Source of the DNA: Diadema setosum
Taxonomy: Eukaryota; Echinodermata; Echinoidea; Diadematoida; Diadematidae
Assembly: GCF_964275005.1 (NCBI RefSeq)
Contig: NC_092692.1
Coordinates: forward strand, 15,212,084 to 15,276,083
Reading direction: 5' to 3'
Length of the DNA: 64,000 bases
The notes below the pieces were generated by a model. That model was not told the origin of the DNA. It searched no databases and worked only from the letters and a program-made list of their open reading frames with translations. A program made the translations under genes and the position numbers. Below are positions 11,101 through 24,300 of this stretch, one piece after another; the first letter of the stretch is position 1, and each line of letters begins with the position of its first letter.

Positions 11101-14100
11101 GAATACCTGGCAAAGGAATGTCTGTACACAAAACATGATCAAGCATTATGCGTAGACCAAACTTGACGTTCGAGTACAATTTTTGTCTTGAGGTAGAAAT
11201 TTCACGGAATGATTTACAAACAAAAATACCTGTGTTTGTGGGTACAAGCAGCAAGAGAACTGTATCAAAAGCAGGCAGAGACATTGGAATGACTAATTTT
11301 CCCTTTGAAAAAATGTGACACATTTGTAGCTACGTACGTACAGACATTGACAGCAAAAATGTCGGTTGAACGGTTACGACCAGAAAATAAGAAACACTTG
11401 ACACATGTTAACAGCTTGTGTTCTCTGGGTGAGGAATAATGACAGGGGGTTTGAATTTGGCTACTAGAATATCTGCATACCAGAAAGAGAAGGATCAAGT
11501 TCACGTGGTCACAAATAAAAATTGTGTTTATACACTTAGTGCTATTATTATAAGCATTTAAAAGTGCAAGCTTGGCACATTTATAAAAGAAATAAGAAAT
11601 CTTTGTGGAGCTTGCATTTGGCATTTCAACAAAATTACACCGTCCATAAAAAACAGAAAGAAAAAATGACGTTGAACATAATGTGCATAGATCAAAACTA
11701 TCAAACAAGGTAAACGCAACTGTCTCAACCTTTGAGAACAGAAGCAGGAATACCATTAACACGAGAACTGAATTACACATTTCTTTAACCGATTCCAATA
11801 GAGACAATTTGTGGCCACCACTACTCCTCCCTAAACATGTGAACAGAATGACGAGCAGAGATGACATTTTCTTTTTTCCTTCGGTCAACCCTTTTCTATT
11901 GTAAACAATGAAAAAGAAGTATCAGTATGAGACAGATTCTGATCACAAAGTAGTGGTACAATGTACCCATGTTATTACTTTTTGGTTGTTGTTGAGAGAA
12001 AAAAAAACCAATAGCGATAAAAGCTGTAGGTAATGTATTAAAATCAATCAAGTTGGGTTTAATATAATCTACAGTTAAATTTTAAATGCAACAGGAATCA
12101 TGTCAGGCCGCTTACGTACATACCAATGACCAATCCGTGAAATTGTGTAGAAAAACAAAATACATCATACCCGGTTCAAACATAATGATCTATAACAATA
12201 ACGTCACAATCTTATGTTCGAAATAACTACTACGCTTTCTGTTTTAGTTGTTGATAAACAGCTCTTATAGTCTGAAGGCTTATAAAAATTAGTGTGCCTG
12301 ATTCCAATTGACCGGACTTAATAGTATGCAGATGTGGGACCTATGACCCGCATTACATGACATTATTAGACCAATCCTGACATTATTAATCGGAGCTTAT
12401 TGTACTTTCAATCAATTATTTGTCTCTTCTATTTTTGCCGTAAAATAACGACCAGAAAACCGTCTGTCGAATGACACGCCTGTGTGTTGCCCGTGGTTTC
12501 AAGAAAGCAACAATGCTCTGCAATAAAAGAAAGAAAAAGAAACAAATGATACTTAATAAATAAAAACAAATAACATAGAATCAGTGCCATTGGCCTCTGC
12601 TTGCATGGCAGCATTGTTTTGTTAACAGCATTAATGCAATATGTCAATCTGAGGAGAATCTTGGGTAAACATGGTAGCGTTGAAATACACGTTTAATCTT
12701 CCAAAAGACTGCCCCGACATAAACTGCCTATTTCGTATCGATTAATGAGTTTCCGCTGTCGTTTTCTGACCTTTTTTTCACAGTTTTGATACACTCCCGA
12801 AACCAAATTTGCGTTCTCACGTTTGTATGCAGAGCTACAGAGTTACGTCACGTGTTCACATGGGCATGTCAACGTGAATGGATTGTTTTAAAAGTGTTCA
12901 TGTCTATAATCACTGGGGACAGAAATAAATGTGACATACTACATTTGTTTTCGGACTTTATTTTCATTGACTTCTATTTAATCAATGTCATTAGTGAATA
13001 CAATTACAGATTATAATACTTGTTACAATGAAATACCGTACTTTAAAATATATAGAACTACATAAGACAGTTGTAAGAGAATGATGCCTTAAATGAAAAT
13101 TCTTGCACATATAGCCTACCTAATTTTGCTAAATTTAAGTAAGTCATGTAGGTATGTAACTTATCTTTAATTCCAGTTTCTTTCTGATCATTCAATGACG
13201 AGATCTGGAATTAAAAGTCAATAATGAAAAGATAATGCGCCTACGCGCATTGAATATGTAATGTGCATATGCATTAATCAATAGTTCACATGGCTGTGAT
13301 ATCATAATTCAAACGTAAAATAATACAATTTGACAGTCACCACCTTCTGAACCGATGACTTTAGACAAGGACACATAACTAAAAAGAAAAAAAAAACACC
13401 AAAACCCTTGCAAAATGCAAATCTCATGCATTTTTAAGAATAATTTGGATATGAAAGGTAGTAACATGGAATTGACAATACATTTATGAAGGTTTAAAAC
13501 ATAATGAGCTATCATGTGTCCTAATGTGGTTGCAATCGGACGTAATCGCATAATTATTTTCAAGAATTATTTGGATATGAAAGGTAGTAACATAAAATTG
13601 ACAATGCATTTATGACGGTTAAAGACATAATGAGCTATCATGTGTCCTAATGTGGTTGCAATCGGACAATTAACATCTAGGATCTTGTTGGGGGGGGGGG
13701 GGGGGTAGAGAAACAGGGAGGCGGGGAAGCCCCAACCTCATTTCCGTATACACTGTATATTTAAAAATCTCATAGTCTTTGAGGTTAAGATATGTCAGTA
13801 TTGATATGCACATCTTGCTCTTCAAGATACTGGAGGATTATCAAAACAAGGAATTTAGTAGACTGTAGGTATGATGTCAGTCACAGAATCTATTGATGAC
13901 ACTTTTTGTTCTCAGTGAAGTTTATTACAGTTAATCAATTTCGGTCTTGTTCTTCATGTTTCTCCTCTTTCGAATCATTCGTCACGTTTTACTCAAATAA
14001 AAAAAAAATGATATAACACTAACGGAGTAGTCATATCTTTCCCCTTTTTCATACACGTCCCTCTGCAAGCTGTTTGCCATGTGATAGTACAGTTACTTAA

Positions 14101-15271
14101 TGCATTTTTTTTTTTCATTTACATTAAAAAAATATATATATACAGACTGATCATCCCATACCGCGGAAGAGACGGCGAGTAATCCAAGGATCAAAGAAAA
14201 AAGGGTGCCCAGCCCGTGTTTTCATGAAGGAAGTCATCAGATTCCCCCATTTTCAGGTACGCAATGTGCAATGTTACTTGTTTGTTTGATAGTAGGGTCA
14301 TTTCAGTATCACAAAAAATGGAAGCTATTATATATGATTTGATTTATTTTGTTTCGTTTTTAAAACACAGATATATGACACAATGTGCCTGGTTGACTCC
14401 TTTTCCTGGTATCGGGGGCGAAGCACGATGGGTGGGTTTAATTCGCCAGTTTTTGGTATTCCTTTCTTCTTTTTTTTTTTTATTTAAGTTGGTGGATAGA
14501 GAGACCACTACACCCAGTTAGCACCCTTGGTATTTTTTTTTTTTTCGATGAATGAATACAGACGGACCCTCCACGTGTCGTGGCCAATTCATTCACGGGT
14601 CCATGTGGAGCCGGGATTTGTACAAACTCCAGGAAATGTACCAATGTCTCGCTGGGAAAATGTACAATCTTGAAAGTTGTTTCAACAAGAAATGTGAAAA
14701 CGTTTCGCCTGAAGATTTAATAACTTTAAATTTCAACTGGAAATGTACAAACACTGACGAGAAAAGTACGAAATGATTTTCACAAAACTTTGAAGAGAAC
14801 ATGTACACTGTATGGTGACTTCTCCTTTTGTTTACTTGAGCCCTCCCACCTGCCGCCTAAGGGAACTAGTTGGGATAGTAAGTCAGAACTCCTGAAAGAC
14901 CAAACAGTTGATATTTTTTATCTCCTCATGTGTAATGGAAAAAGATACAGCTAAACAGTGACAAGAAATCATTAATGACTGAAGATTATGTAAGGGGATG
15001 AGGAGAATAAGAATGAGGTTGAAACGTCACATTATCAGCATGACTTAAAAAAAAAGCAATAACAAATTTTCTGGCCAAACGGGGAAATTTGCATCCGAAC
15101 GATAATAAAATCCCTCTTTATTCCTAGGGGCAACAAGTCCAGGGAGGGGGGGGGGGGGGTGATGAGGAAATCGGGCAGGGATGGGTTTATCAAAAGCCAA
15201 AAATAAGTCATATTTACTAACGGAAAAATCAGACGTGTGCAATAATCACATATTCATAAATACATCACATG

Positions 15272-15313
<42 letters not shown>

Positions 15314-18300
15314 TACATAATATACACACAGAATGCAGCTTTCATTCCATAGTTATGATAATATGCAAATTAGAACATACATTATTATAAAAAGATAACA
15401 TTATGAATCTCGGCTTCCCATTAGCCAATGTGGCAGATGTAAATGTATAAAATTTTATTTTTAAGGTCAATGAACACAATGGATGCCTTTGGAATTGACC
15501 ATACAACAGAAAGTGTAAATTAGCAACTGTTCGAGAAGGCTTATAATTAACAACAATATATATGTGTAGACTCTGCACATGAGATACACTAACCCTTTTA
15601 AGCAAGCGTTGTTGTAATGGAATTGCAGATACATATCGGAAATAATAAGTGACATTAATGTGTTCATTCAATCGATGATCATTATTATACTGTAGTTTTC
15701 TATTTGGGAGAGTATTGGTTTACCTGCTCAAGAAGAGCAATAAATTCCAAAGATCTTTAGGTCTACGTGGAGCTGTAGATTTTATCTATACTACCCCATC
15801 TCAGGCTACATCAGCCAGCAAAAGAGCGAAAGATGATGCAAGCTGGGCCCTGCGCCATGCCGTTGCAACTGGCACGGCGGTGATGACAGAGCGCAGGATC
15901 TACATGACTCTGCCGTCTGATGAAAAACACGCGGGCACGCATCCAACGGGGACGGTAACCATACTTTTCATTATACCCCGGCCCATACAGCGTGTGAATA
16001 TCATGACAATAACGATCATCGATTAATCGGTCTGTCTTTGAAAAGTGACAAATTGTTTTGATGCAACTACTCACTCAAAGGCGATTAAGTTTTGCAAATG
16101 CAAACGCAATCATAGAAAAGGTAGAAGAGACCTTTTGGAGATTGTTAGCATTTTGTTGTCGTTGTAAAGGAAACAAAAATCATGGAAATAATGAGAAATA
16201 TCGCGTTGCAACTTATCTCTGACTTTTAAAGCAATGTTCTTCCAAGCTTGACAAATAAGATAATTGTGTTTTTCTTTTCAAGACGCTTTCTCTTGAATTA
16301 GACCTGTGTAAACGCTATAATCACATCTTTTTGTACAAAAAAAAAAAAAATCTTATGAAGCAATTAATGATCACTGACTTCCATTGTATAATTGACGGGC
16401 AAAGGTAAAATGAGTGCGTTGGCTAATTCTATTTGTTGCTAATGGTTCAGAAGGAAATTGGTAAGTTCTCATCTCTATGTCATTTTGAGCAGGTTAAATA
16501 ATGCACACTTTAGTAACCGATTACACGTTTCCATGGTAACATCATTTTGAAACAATTTTACTTGAAATACACATGTTCTTAAATAGCTTGTAAATGATCA
16601 TCAAGGTAATTCCCAAAAATTATAAATGTGGAAAAAGTGTCTACAGAACACTTATACAGAGAAAGTGTAAAGCAGGTGTATGCAGCTTTAAAAAAAAAAA
16701 TGGAAATTTTGATATATTTAAAACTGAACACTAGTGACGTATTGTAATGCATATAACGCAGAATTGCTATTATTGCAGCGTTATTTTCTCTGAAAATTAA
16801 CATTGCTGGCACATTCTCTTTAGTACCATTCACCTACTTATTCTTATGCTCTCCCGTTTATATAGCTAACTGGATTTTTCAACACTATTAATGTGAGCGT
16901 CAAGAACAAACTAGAAGAACTAGTTGGCCATGGTGTGACCACTGTTAGTGAGGCCAGGCGGCACCTAAAGGTGTATGTGGAAACGGTGCTTTTCCCAAAC
17001 CCAAAGTCACGTCCAGTTTCTTCAGACACAGCATACTATCCAACTGACCGGGTTATTAGAAACCACATCTACGCGGCCCGTATGAAGTTGAGGTATGCTG
17101 TCATAACTTATGATGCAGACTGATGTATCAGCTCTTCATCTGTGCTTACCAGTATGCCATCATTATTACGTAGTTCGCAAAGGGCAGGTGTAATCAATCA
17201 GAGCTATATCATTTTTTTTTTATACCCGAAATAAGATTTTTGATTAGCTTATCGCAAACATGGGGACTTTTTGTTATAGGTTTCGCAGGAATAAGCTAGA
17301 ATTTTCTTACAGCACATAAACTGCACCCAGCAAACCAACAACTGCTGATGTTTTGAAAAAATATGCATTCTTTATGACATGTACTTGATAAGTTCAATAC
17401 TTTGAAAGATACATAATAATGTTATATCTGACACTATCAGCCTTATAATAACTTGGGCAGCTTACATGATATTCACTTGGAATTATCAGGTAAGTTTATA
17501 ATTTTCAGCTTATTGAGTAACAGATTTGTCAAATTTTAATATTTCATGTCAAGAACATTTAATGTTGTAATGGTCATGTTCATTGCTTTGCAGAAACTTT
17601 CATTATTGTTTTTATTGTCTACACATGTTTCCAGTGATTATTACATTTTTTTTCTATACTCGTCTTATGTGGTTCCAGCACATGAAAGTACATGTTTCTT
17701 TCGAAGTTCTTCAACATTATAATACATGATAAGGAATGAGGCGATTGTCTTATTCAGTGTGAACGTTTACGCGGAATAATGATATATAATAAATAAGACT
17801 GATAATAATAACGTATTGATTGAATAATTACATCTTAGCCTCCACCTTCAGGTGTCTCCGGAGGCGTGATTTTTTTTTTTTTTTTTTTTTATGATGGAAT
17901 TCCATCCATTTTCACGATTTTAAAGAGTGACGAAACTGGTGCACACTCGCATTCTAATCATTATCGTTTCTTCGAGCATTATCCAATGTGAATGTTAGTA
18001 GCTTGAAACTAGTGTACAGGTGGAATGTTACTTTCCAGAATTTTGTCCAAGAGACACATGACCACCGAAGTCGTGAGCAAGCACTCCTATAAGTAGAAGT
18101 AAACAAGCCACGTGTATGGGCACAATGCATGAAACAAGCAATTGCTTTAAGCAAAAGCACAAGTTCGTCAAGCAAAAGGTCTAACTCAAGCAATTGCTTA
18201 AATCTATAAACCTTTTGCTTGTGCTTGTACCTTCTGCTTGCCCTCCACAAGCAATTGCTTGCGTTTTAACAAAAGGGACGTCACGCCTGTGCGAACACAA

Positions 18301-21300
18301 GAACAAAGGCGGATGTGACAGCATATATTTTAAAGGGCATGTGTGCGCGGAAATATTTCCTGACATAGCAAAGGAGATATGAAATGGCACTCATAAATGC
18401 ACACACAAACGTAAACATACATCTATACACACACACTAACTGGCTGATTCCCTTCTCTGCTGATTTTATCGTAGTGACCCGGATCTGCCTGATGGTAGGA
18501 ATGTGGAGAGAGGTTCCTTGCTCTCCACCTATAAAGTCAGACATTACTCCTTTTTTTTTTTTTTTTTATAATATATCAATTTATAAAGCGCAAAACCTAT
18601 AAACATATATTCTTCTGCGCTGCAAAAGCTTCTGATGTGCTTGATAATAATGAACAATTAAATGAAAAGATGTGTTTGGAGCCGTGATTTAAAGACAGCT
18701 ACGGTTTGGCATTTCCGGACTTCTAATGGAAGATCATTCCAGAGTTTGGGAGCTGCACAGGCAAATGCTCTGTCTCCCAGTGTTACTTTTGTTTTTCATG
18801 TTGGAATTTGTAAAAGTAGAGTGTCCTTAGAACTGCGCAAATTGTGAGTGTGTCTATAAGATTTGAATACTAATGATTCGGATATGTACCTGGGGGCTTG
18901 ACCGATGAGTGATCTATATACAATCAATAAAATCTTAAACAATACTCGTTAACGAATCGGAAGCCAGTGTAAGTCTTTCAGAAGAGAAGTAATCCTTGAA
19001 AACCTGGGTTTGTTACAGATAATCATTGCGCAGGAGTTTTGGAATCGCTGCGGGCGCCCAACTTGAGAATCAGGGAGTCCATATAATAACACGTTACAAT
19101 AATCCAATTTACTGACAATGCATGCTTGTACGATCATTTTCATACTGTTCTCATCAAAATATGTCCTAATACGTCTGAGATTATATATCATATGGTATGA
19201 TGATTTACACACACTTGTGATGTGTGCTTCCATGTTCAATATAGCTCTATGGTCAAAACACACTCCAAAGCCCTTTTTACACTTTTGTTTCTTAACCCCT
19301 TACTTTCTCTGACCCAGGACTATCGTTAGTCCGTATCAATTTTTTCAGCTTTTTACACTCGCCAATAAATCCGGTACTAGGCTCTTGTCCTGGGCTAAGG
19401 AGAAAACTGACCTGAGTGTAAAAAACAATTTTATTAAGATTTTGGGTAAATCAGTTATGTATGTATGTATGTAAGTAGGTATGAATGTATACAATGTATG
19501 TACTTACGTATGGATTGATTGATTGGCTGATTATTTGATTGATCCGTATATGCATGCATGCATGCGTGCATTCATTCATTCATTCATTCATTCATTCATT
19601 CATTCATTCATTCATTCATTCATTCATTCATTCATTCAATTGACTAGATATGCCAAACTGGATCAAGAAAACCTACAAAAACAAGTCGAGGAGTGGAGGA
19701 CACAGAATCCAAGGGATAAGTACAAGCTTGTGCTTGCAACATCTGAACCGACAGCGGAAACAACTGCACAAGGTGCCTAATTTACACCCCCCCCCCTCCA
19801 AAAAAAAAAAAGAAGAAAGAACAAACCAACCAACCAACCAAACAAACCAAACAAACAAACAAACAAACAAACAAACAAACAAGTAAACAAACTAGCAATC
19901 ACGAACAAAAACAAAAACAAAACAAATTGTGGTAAATTCCAAAATGTTAACATTGGTATAAAAAAGATGTGAGGGATGCCCTTTGAACGAGAGTGTTATT
20001 GACCGTCACCAAGTAATTACTTATTTATAACTTTTCAACCACAGTGCAAGTTTCAAGATGACTCAATTCCTGCAGCACGCCATTTTTAAATACAGACCTT
20101 ATGTTTAACGTTTCTGGTACATGTATTATTCATATTCAATGTAATGGGAGGACTTAAATATGATATTGGTGTTTGGTGGGCTTGCAAAGGAAGTACTTCT
20201 GCATTGCATAAATTTGTAGTTTCCATTTAGTCATTGTCTGTAATTTGATTTGCATTTAAAGTACACCTATCTTCTCATTTTGTAGTATCTATATTCTGCA
20301 TTACAGATGTTGAGCAGTCATTGAATGCTGACGACATGAATGACGAAGATGAAGTCCTTCCAATACCAAAGAAAGAAGAGAAAGCAACATTCTTCTTCTG
20401 CCACCAAACCGAGTATCAAAGACACCTTCTCCAAAGGTTATTTAATATCTGCATGTACAGATCCTGTTTAGATACTTACGCTATTGTTAAGTGATGGGAA
20501 ATCACCACTCTGCAACTATGTCCTTCCTTGTTGATATTTATTCCAATGTATACAGTCCCTACTGCAATAAATTTCGTTCCTTCTCTATCGCAACAACGTT
20601 TTTCTTCATACATGGTTACCCGTTACTATATTCTTCAGTCCTTTGATGGATGCTGTTATAAATAATGTCGTGAACAATAATATTGATGAAGATTTTCATG
20701 CTTAGGGATTCAAAACTTAAATCACTGCACATGCAGGACATATTTCTATGTTTTGTTCTTCTCTCTCTCTCTATCTCTTTTTTTTTTCTAGGTCAATTAT
20801 ACCTTGGAGAATTACCCAAGACCCTTCAAAAAACCCTAACCCTAGTCTTAGAATCCTGAACCTAATCCTAAACTTTACCCAACATCAAGCCCTTATAGCC
20901 TTAACCTTATAACACTAATCTTTAGTACAACGTTGTCACTAACTATAAGTTTGGAGCCGGGGGTATTTTTCCCCCTATCTTAAGGGAGGGGGTGGGGATG
21001 ATTAATAATTACCCTAATTCGTTTTTTTTTTTGTTACTTCTTGATTTTGTATATAGCTTTCTTTTTCTTGAAATTTATTATTAATTTCAAACAAAGCTAT
21101 AGTGTGAAAACGTGTTTATTCCTATGCCCGTATCCCATTACTCCTAACAGCACAAAACATCGCAAAGTTGTCGTAATTAACATCTCCTTAATCATAGTAA
21201 TTTCATAGGACTTTCAAATCGTACAATGCACTTAATTTCCTAGTACATAAAAGAAGGAAAAACACATTAATGCCTAATACATTACTGAAAGCGTCAATCA

Positions 21301-24300
21301 TTTTTGGGTCAATGTAGCCAAATTTAATTCCACATGCTGGATTTATGATAGCCACGTTTTTTCTACCGTAAGTACCGTAAGTAGTATATCAACTTCAGAT
21401 TTATATTTTCATCTTGTTTTTTAAACTTCATTTTGAACAAAATAAAAAATACATAGAATCCAAAGTAACCATGCATATTGAGTTTCATGATAGCCAATTT
21501 GAATTCAAATTTTATATTTTCTTAATGTTAGATACGGCAATACCCTTTGCCTTTTGGATGCCACATATAAGACAACGAGATACGAGCTTCCCATGTTCTT
21601 CTTGGCTGTGAAAACAAACTTTGGATATAGCGTTGCAGGACAATTCGTCGTCCAGTTCGAGACAGTTGCAGCCATTCAGGAGGGACTCCGAACTATTCAG
21701 CAGTGGATGCTGGAAGACGAAAGGCCTTGGACTCCGAGATATTTCATGACAGATTTCTCGGAACGGGAGATACGAGCAATTGAAGAGACCTTTCCAGGTA
21801 GAGTAGATAATGTAGATAACGTCGTTGCGGAAAATGTATAAATCCGTTATGGAACGTTCCAGTCATGTTAGAAGTTACTCTGATTTAAGATGTAGGATAT
21901 TACGGTCTCTTTCGTGAGGTCGTCATGCAAAATTAATACTGCGTCTATTCACTTCGAGGGTTTTATCCATAACCGGTTCTTTTGTCATTCAAATACATTT
22001 TCAGTCAGTCGAACTTGTGTTCATATAAATCAAATTTAAAAAGTAGTCACTAAGATTGGTCGAAGAGAGGTTTGTTCCAACGTCATGAAGCGGTAATTCA
22101 TTTCGCGAAAGAGGCGAAGGGGATTGCACATTGTCGCTATACCACCATACTTATAATCTTAGAGCAATTTCAAGGAAGCAAATCAGCACAATGGTGCTGA
22201 TGTTCTATTACATAAGCACATGTTTTCATCCATTGCCCATGACCCTATGTTTCATATGTTTTAATGACTATGATGGTATACAGGATCATTCATTTGCTGT
22301 TAAGCTCCGTGAAACTAGTTGCACTCCAGCGTTACCATTTTCACTCATCCATTTAATTCAATTCAAAAGTTTTATTTTCAATTCTTTCAAGAGAATGCAC
22401 AAAATTATAAATTCGACATGCGTTTGAACGAATGATACATAGACAGCAAAGGGAAACGTTTGTCAGTATGTCATTTCAAAATGAGGCATTTTTCATACTA
22501 ACATATTTTTACATCCTGCAAAAAGTGGAGGTACCCACTCAAAAGACTATGCTTGTACAATTTGGGCACCTCACAGGAGAAAAAAATTAGGTGAAAACTT
22601 AACTACACATTTGCGGGATGAAAAAAAAAATATGGAAGTGGAAAGGGGGGGGGAACAGAAATAGAAGTAAAGAGACGACTAAAGAGACAATTAAAAACAA
22701 AAAGCCTAGATCAATCGATACATTCAAGATCAAATCAACAGAATCTATTAGCCATATCATTCAATCAATTCAATTCAATTTTTATTTTCCACTCATGGGG
22801 TGGAACACCCTCGTCAGCCAAAGGCTGGTTTTCAGAGGGGTCCACACATACAGGTTAAAAATGCAAACATTATACATACAGTACGACAAGGATATACATC
22901 ACATAATATGCAAAGAACAAGAAACAAGGTATAAGCACCATGATAGCTTGTTTCAGACACAAAAGAAGAAAAAGGGAAAAAAATATCTACAGGGCCTTAG
23001 ATTACGACATAAAAAAACAAAAAATAAGGGCATGTGACACTGAATTTCAAATACAGAAGAGAATCGGTATTGCTGAGATATTTTGACTGTGAATTGATGA
23101 GTGAAAAAAAAATGGTTTAAACTCCATCCGGTTACGCATCCTATATTCATAATTATTTTATATATTCATGTAGTTGTTTTTTGAATGTATCAAGGGAAAT
23201 ATCAGAAGAAATATGTCGAACTACATCATTCCATAAAGAAGCACCTTCATATACAAAACATCTTTTACCATAATCTGTTTCAGGGCGTGTAATGTTCAAT
23301 TGCATGTCGCCCGACCTTGTGGCATAATGTGATTGACGTACTGTGAAGAGTTCATTCAGATATTGAGGGGCAGTATGATGAACACATCGATACATAACTT
23401 GAGCTAAATGCTTTGATCTGCGAATTTGCAATCGATCTAGTTTTAATGAGGAATACAATGATCTACTTGGGAATAACTGGTTCACCTTCAACACTGCCCT
23501 CAAGGATCGGTTTTGCAGAGATTGCAACTTATCTAAATTTGTTTTGTTGGTGTTTCCCCGCACCACAGAACAGTAATCAAAATGAGCTTGAATAACATAT
23601 TTGTAAAATAATGCAGCTGTTTTCTGAGTAATGAAATATCGTATTCTTTTTAATAGATACAGATTATCATGAAGTGTAGAGCGCTGAAAGCGACGAGAAA
23701 GTGATATATTATACAATATAATTGTAAGGAATTGCTGATAGCAGAACATATCATCTGTTCTGTGAGATCACGTGTAATAATATACAAGTGTGCACCTAAA
23801 TAAACAAGGGATGTGATGAGGAATGCCGCAAAAGACGCGACCTGACATACCTATGAAGAATCAATGGGATCATGGTGCTTACAAACCTACATGCTATCAA
23901 AATTAACAAACAAACTTAGTTTCTTTCTGTTACATCATAACACTTAGGGAGGAATGGTTTCAATATTTTTTTTTTTTAAACGAATACAAAGAAGGATCAT
24001 TTTTTATGTCTGGACAAAGGGTGTTCCAGAATCTTGGACCTGTATGAATACATGTCTGGTGAGGTAACACAGTTCTAAGGAGGGTCAAATGAAATTCATT
24101 AGACTGTCTTGTTGGGTAACTATGGTATGTCAGGATACGAGGAAACATAACATCAAATAACGCGAAGACAATTGCTATTATAATTATACATAAATTGTCT
24201 TAAATGAAATAATAGCAAATCTTCATTTTCCAGAATCTTACTTTCAAAAAACAAAAGCTGTATGAGAGCAAGGAGCGGCATTACAAATGATTCGAAGTGC

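Noticed and set aside
11265-11888. 207-codon minus-strand frame upstream of the LINE
   Set aside because: It has no LINE ORF1 or other motifs and biased Phe/Leu/Ser/Cys composition. More likely LINE 5' non-coding sequence or intronic chance.
19523-19780. Frame translating the (ATTC)n array as Phe-Ile-His-Ser repeats continuous with exon 6
   Set aside because: It is intronic. The acceptor at 19647 and the phase of exon 5 define the exon start, and the repeat peptide does not belong to the family.
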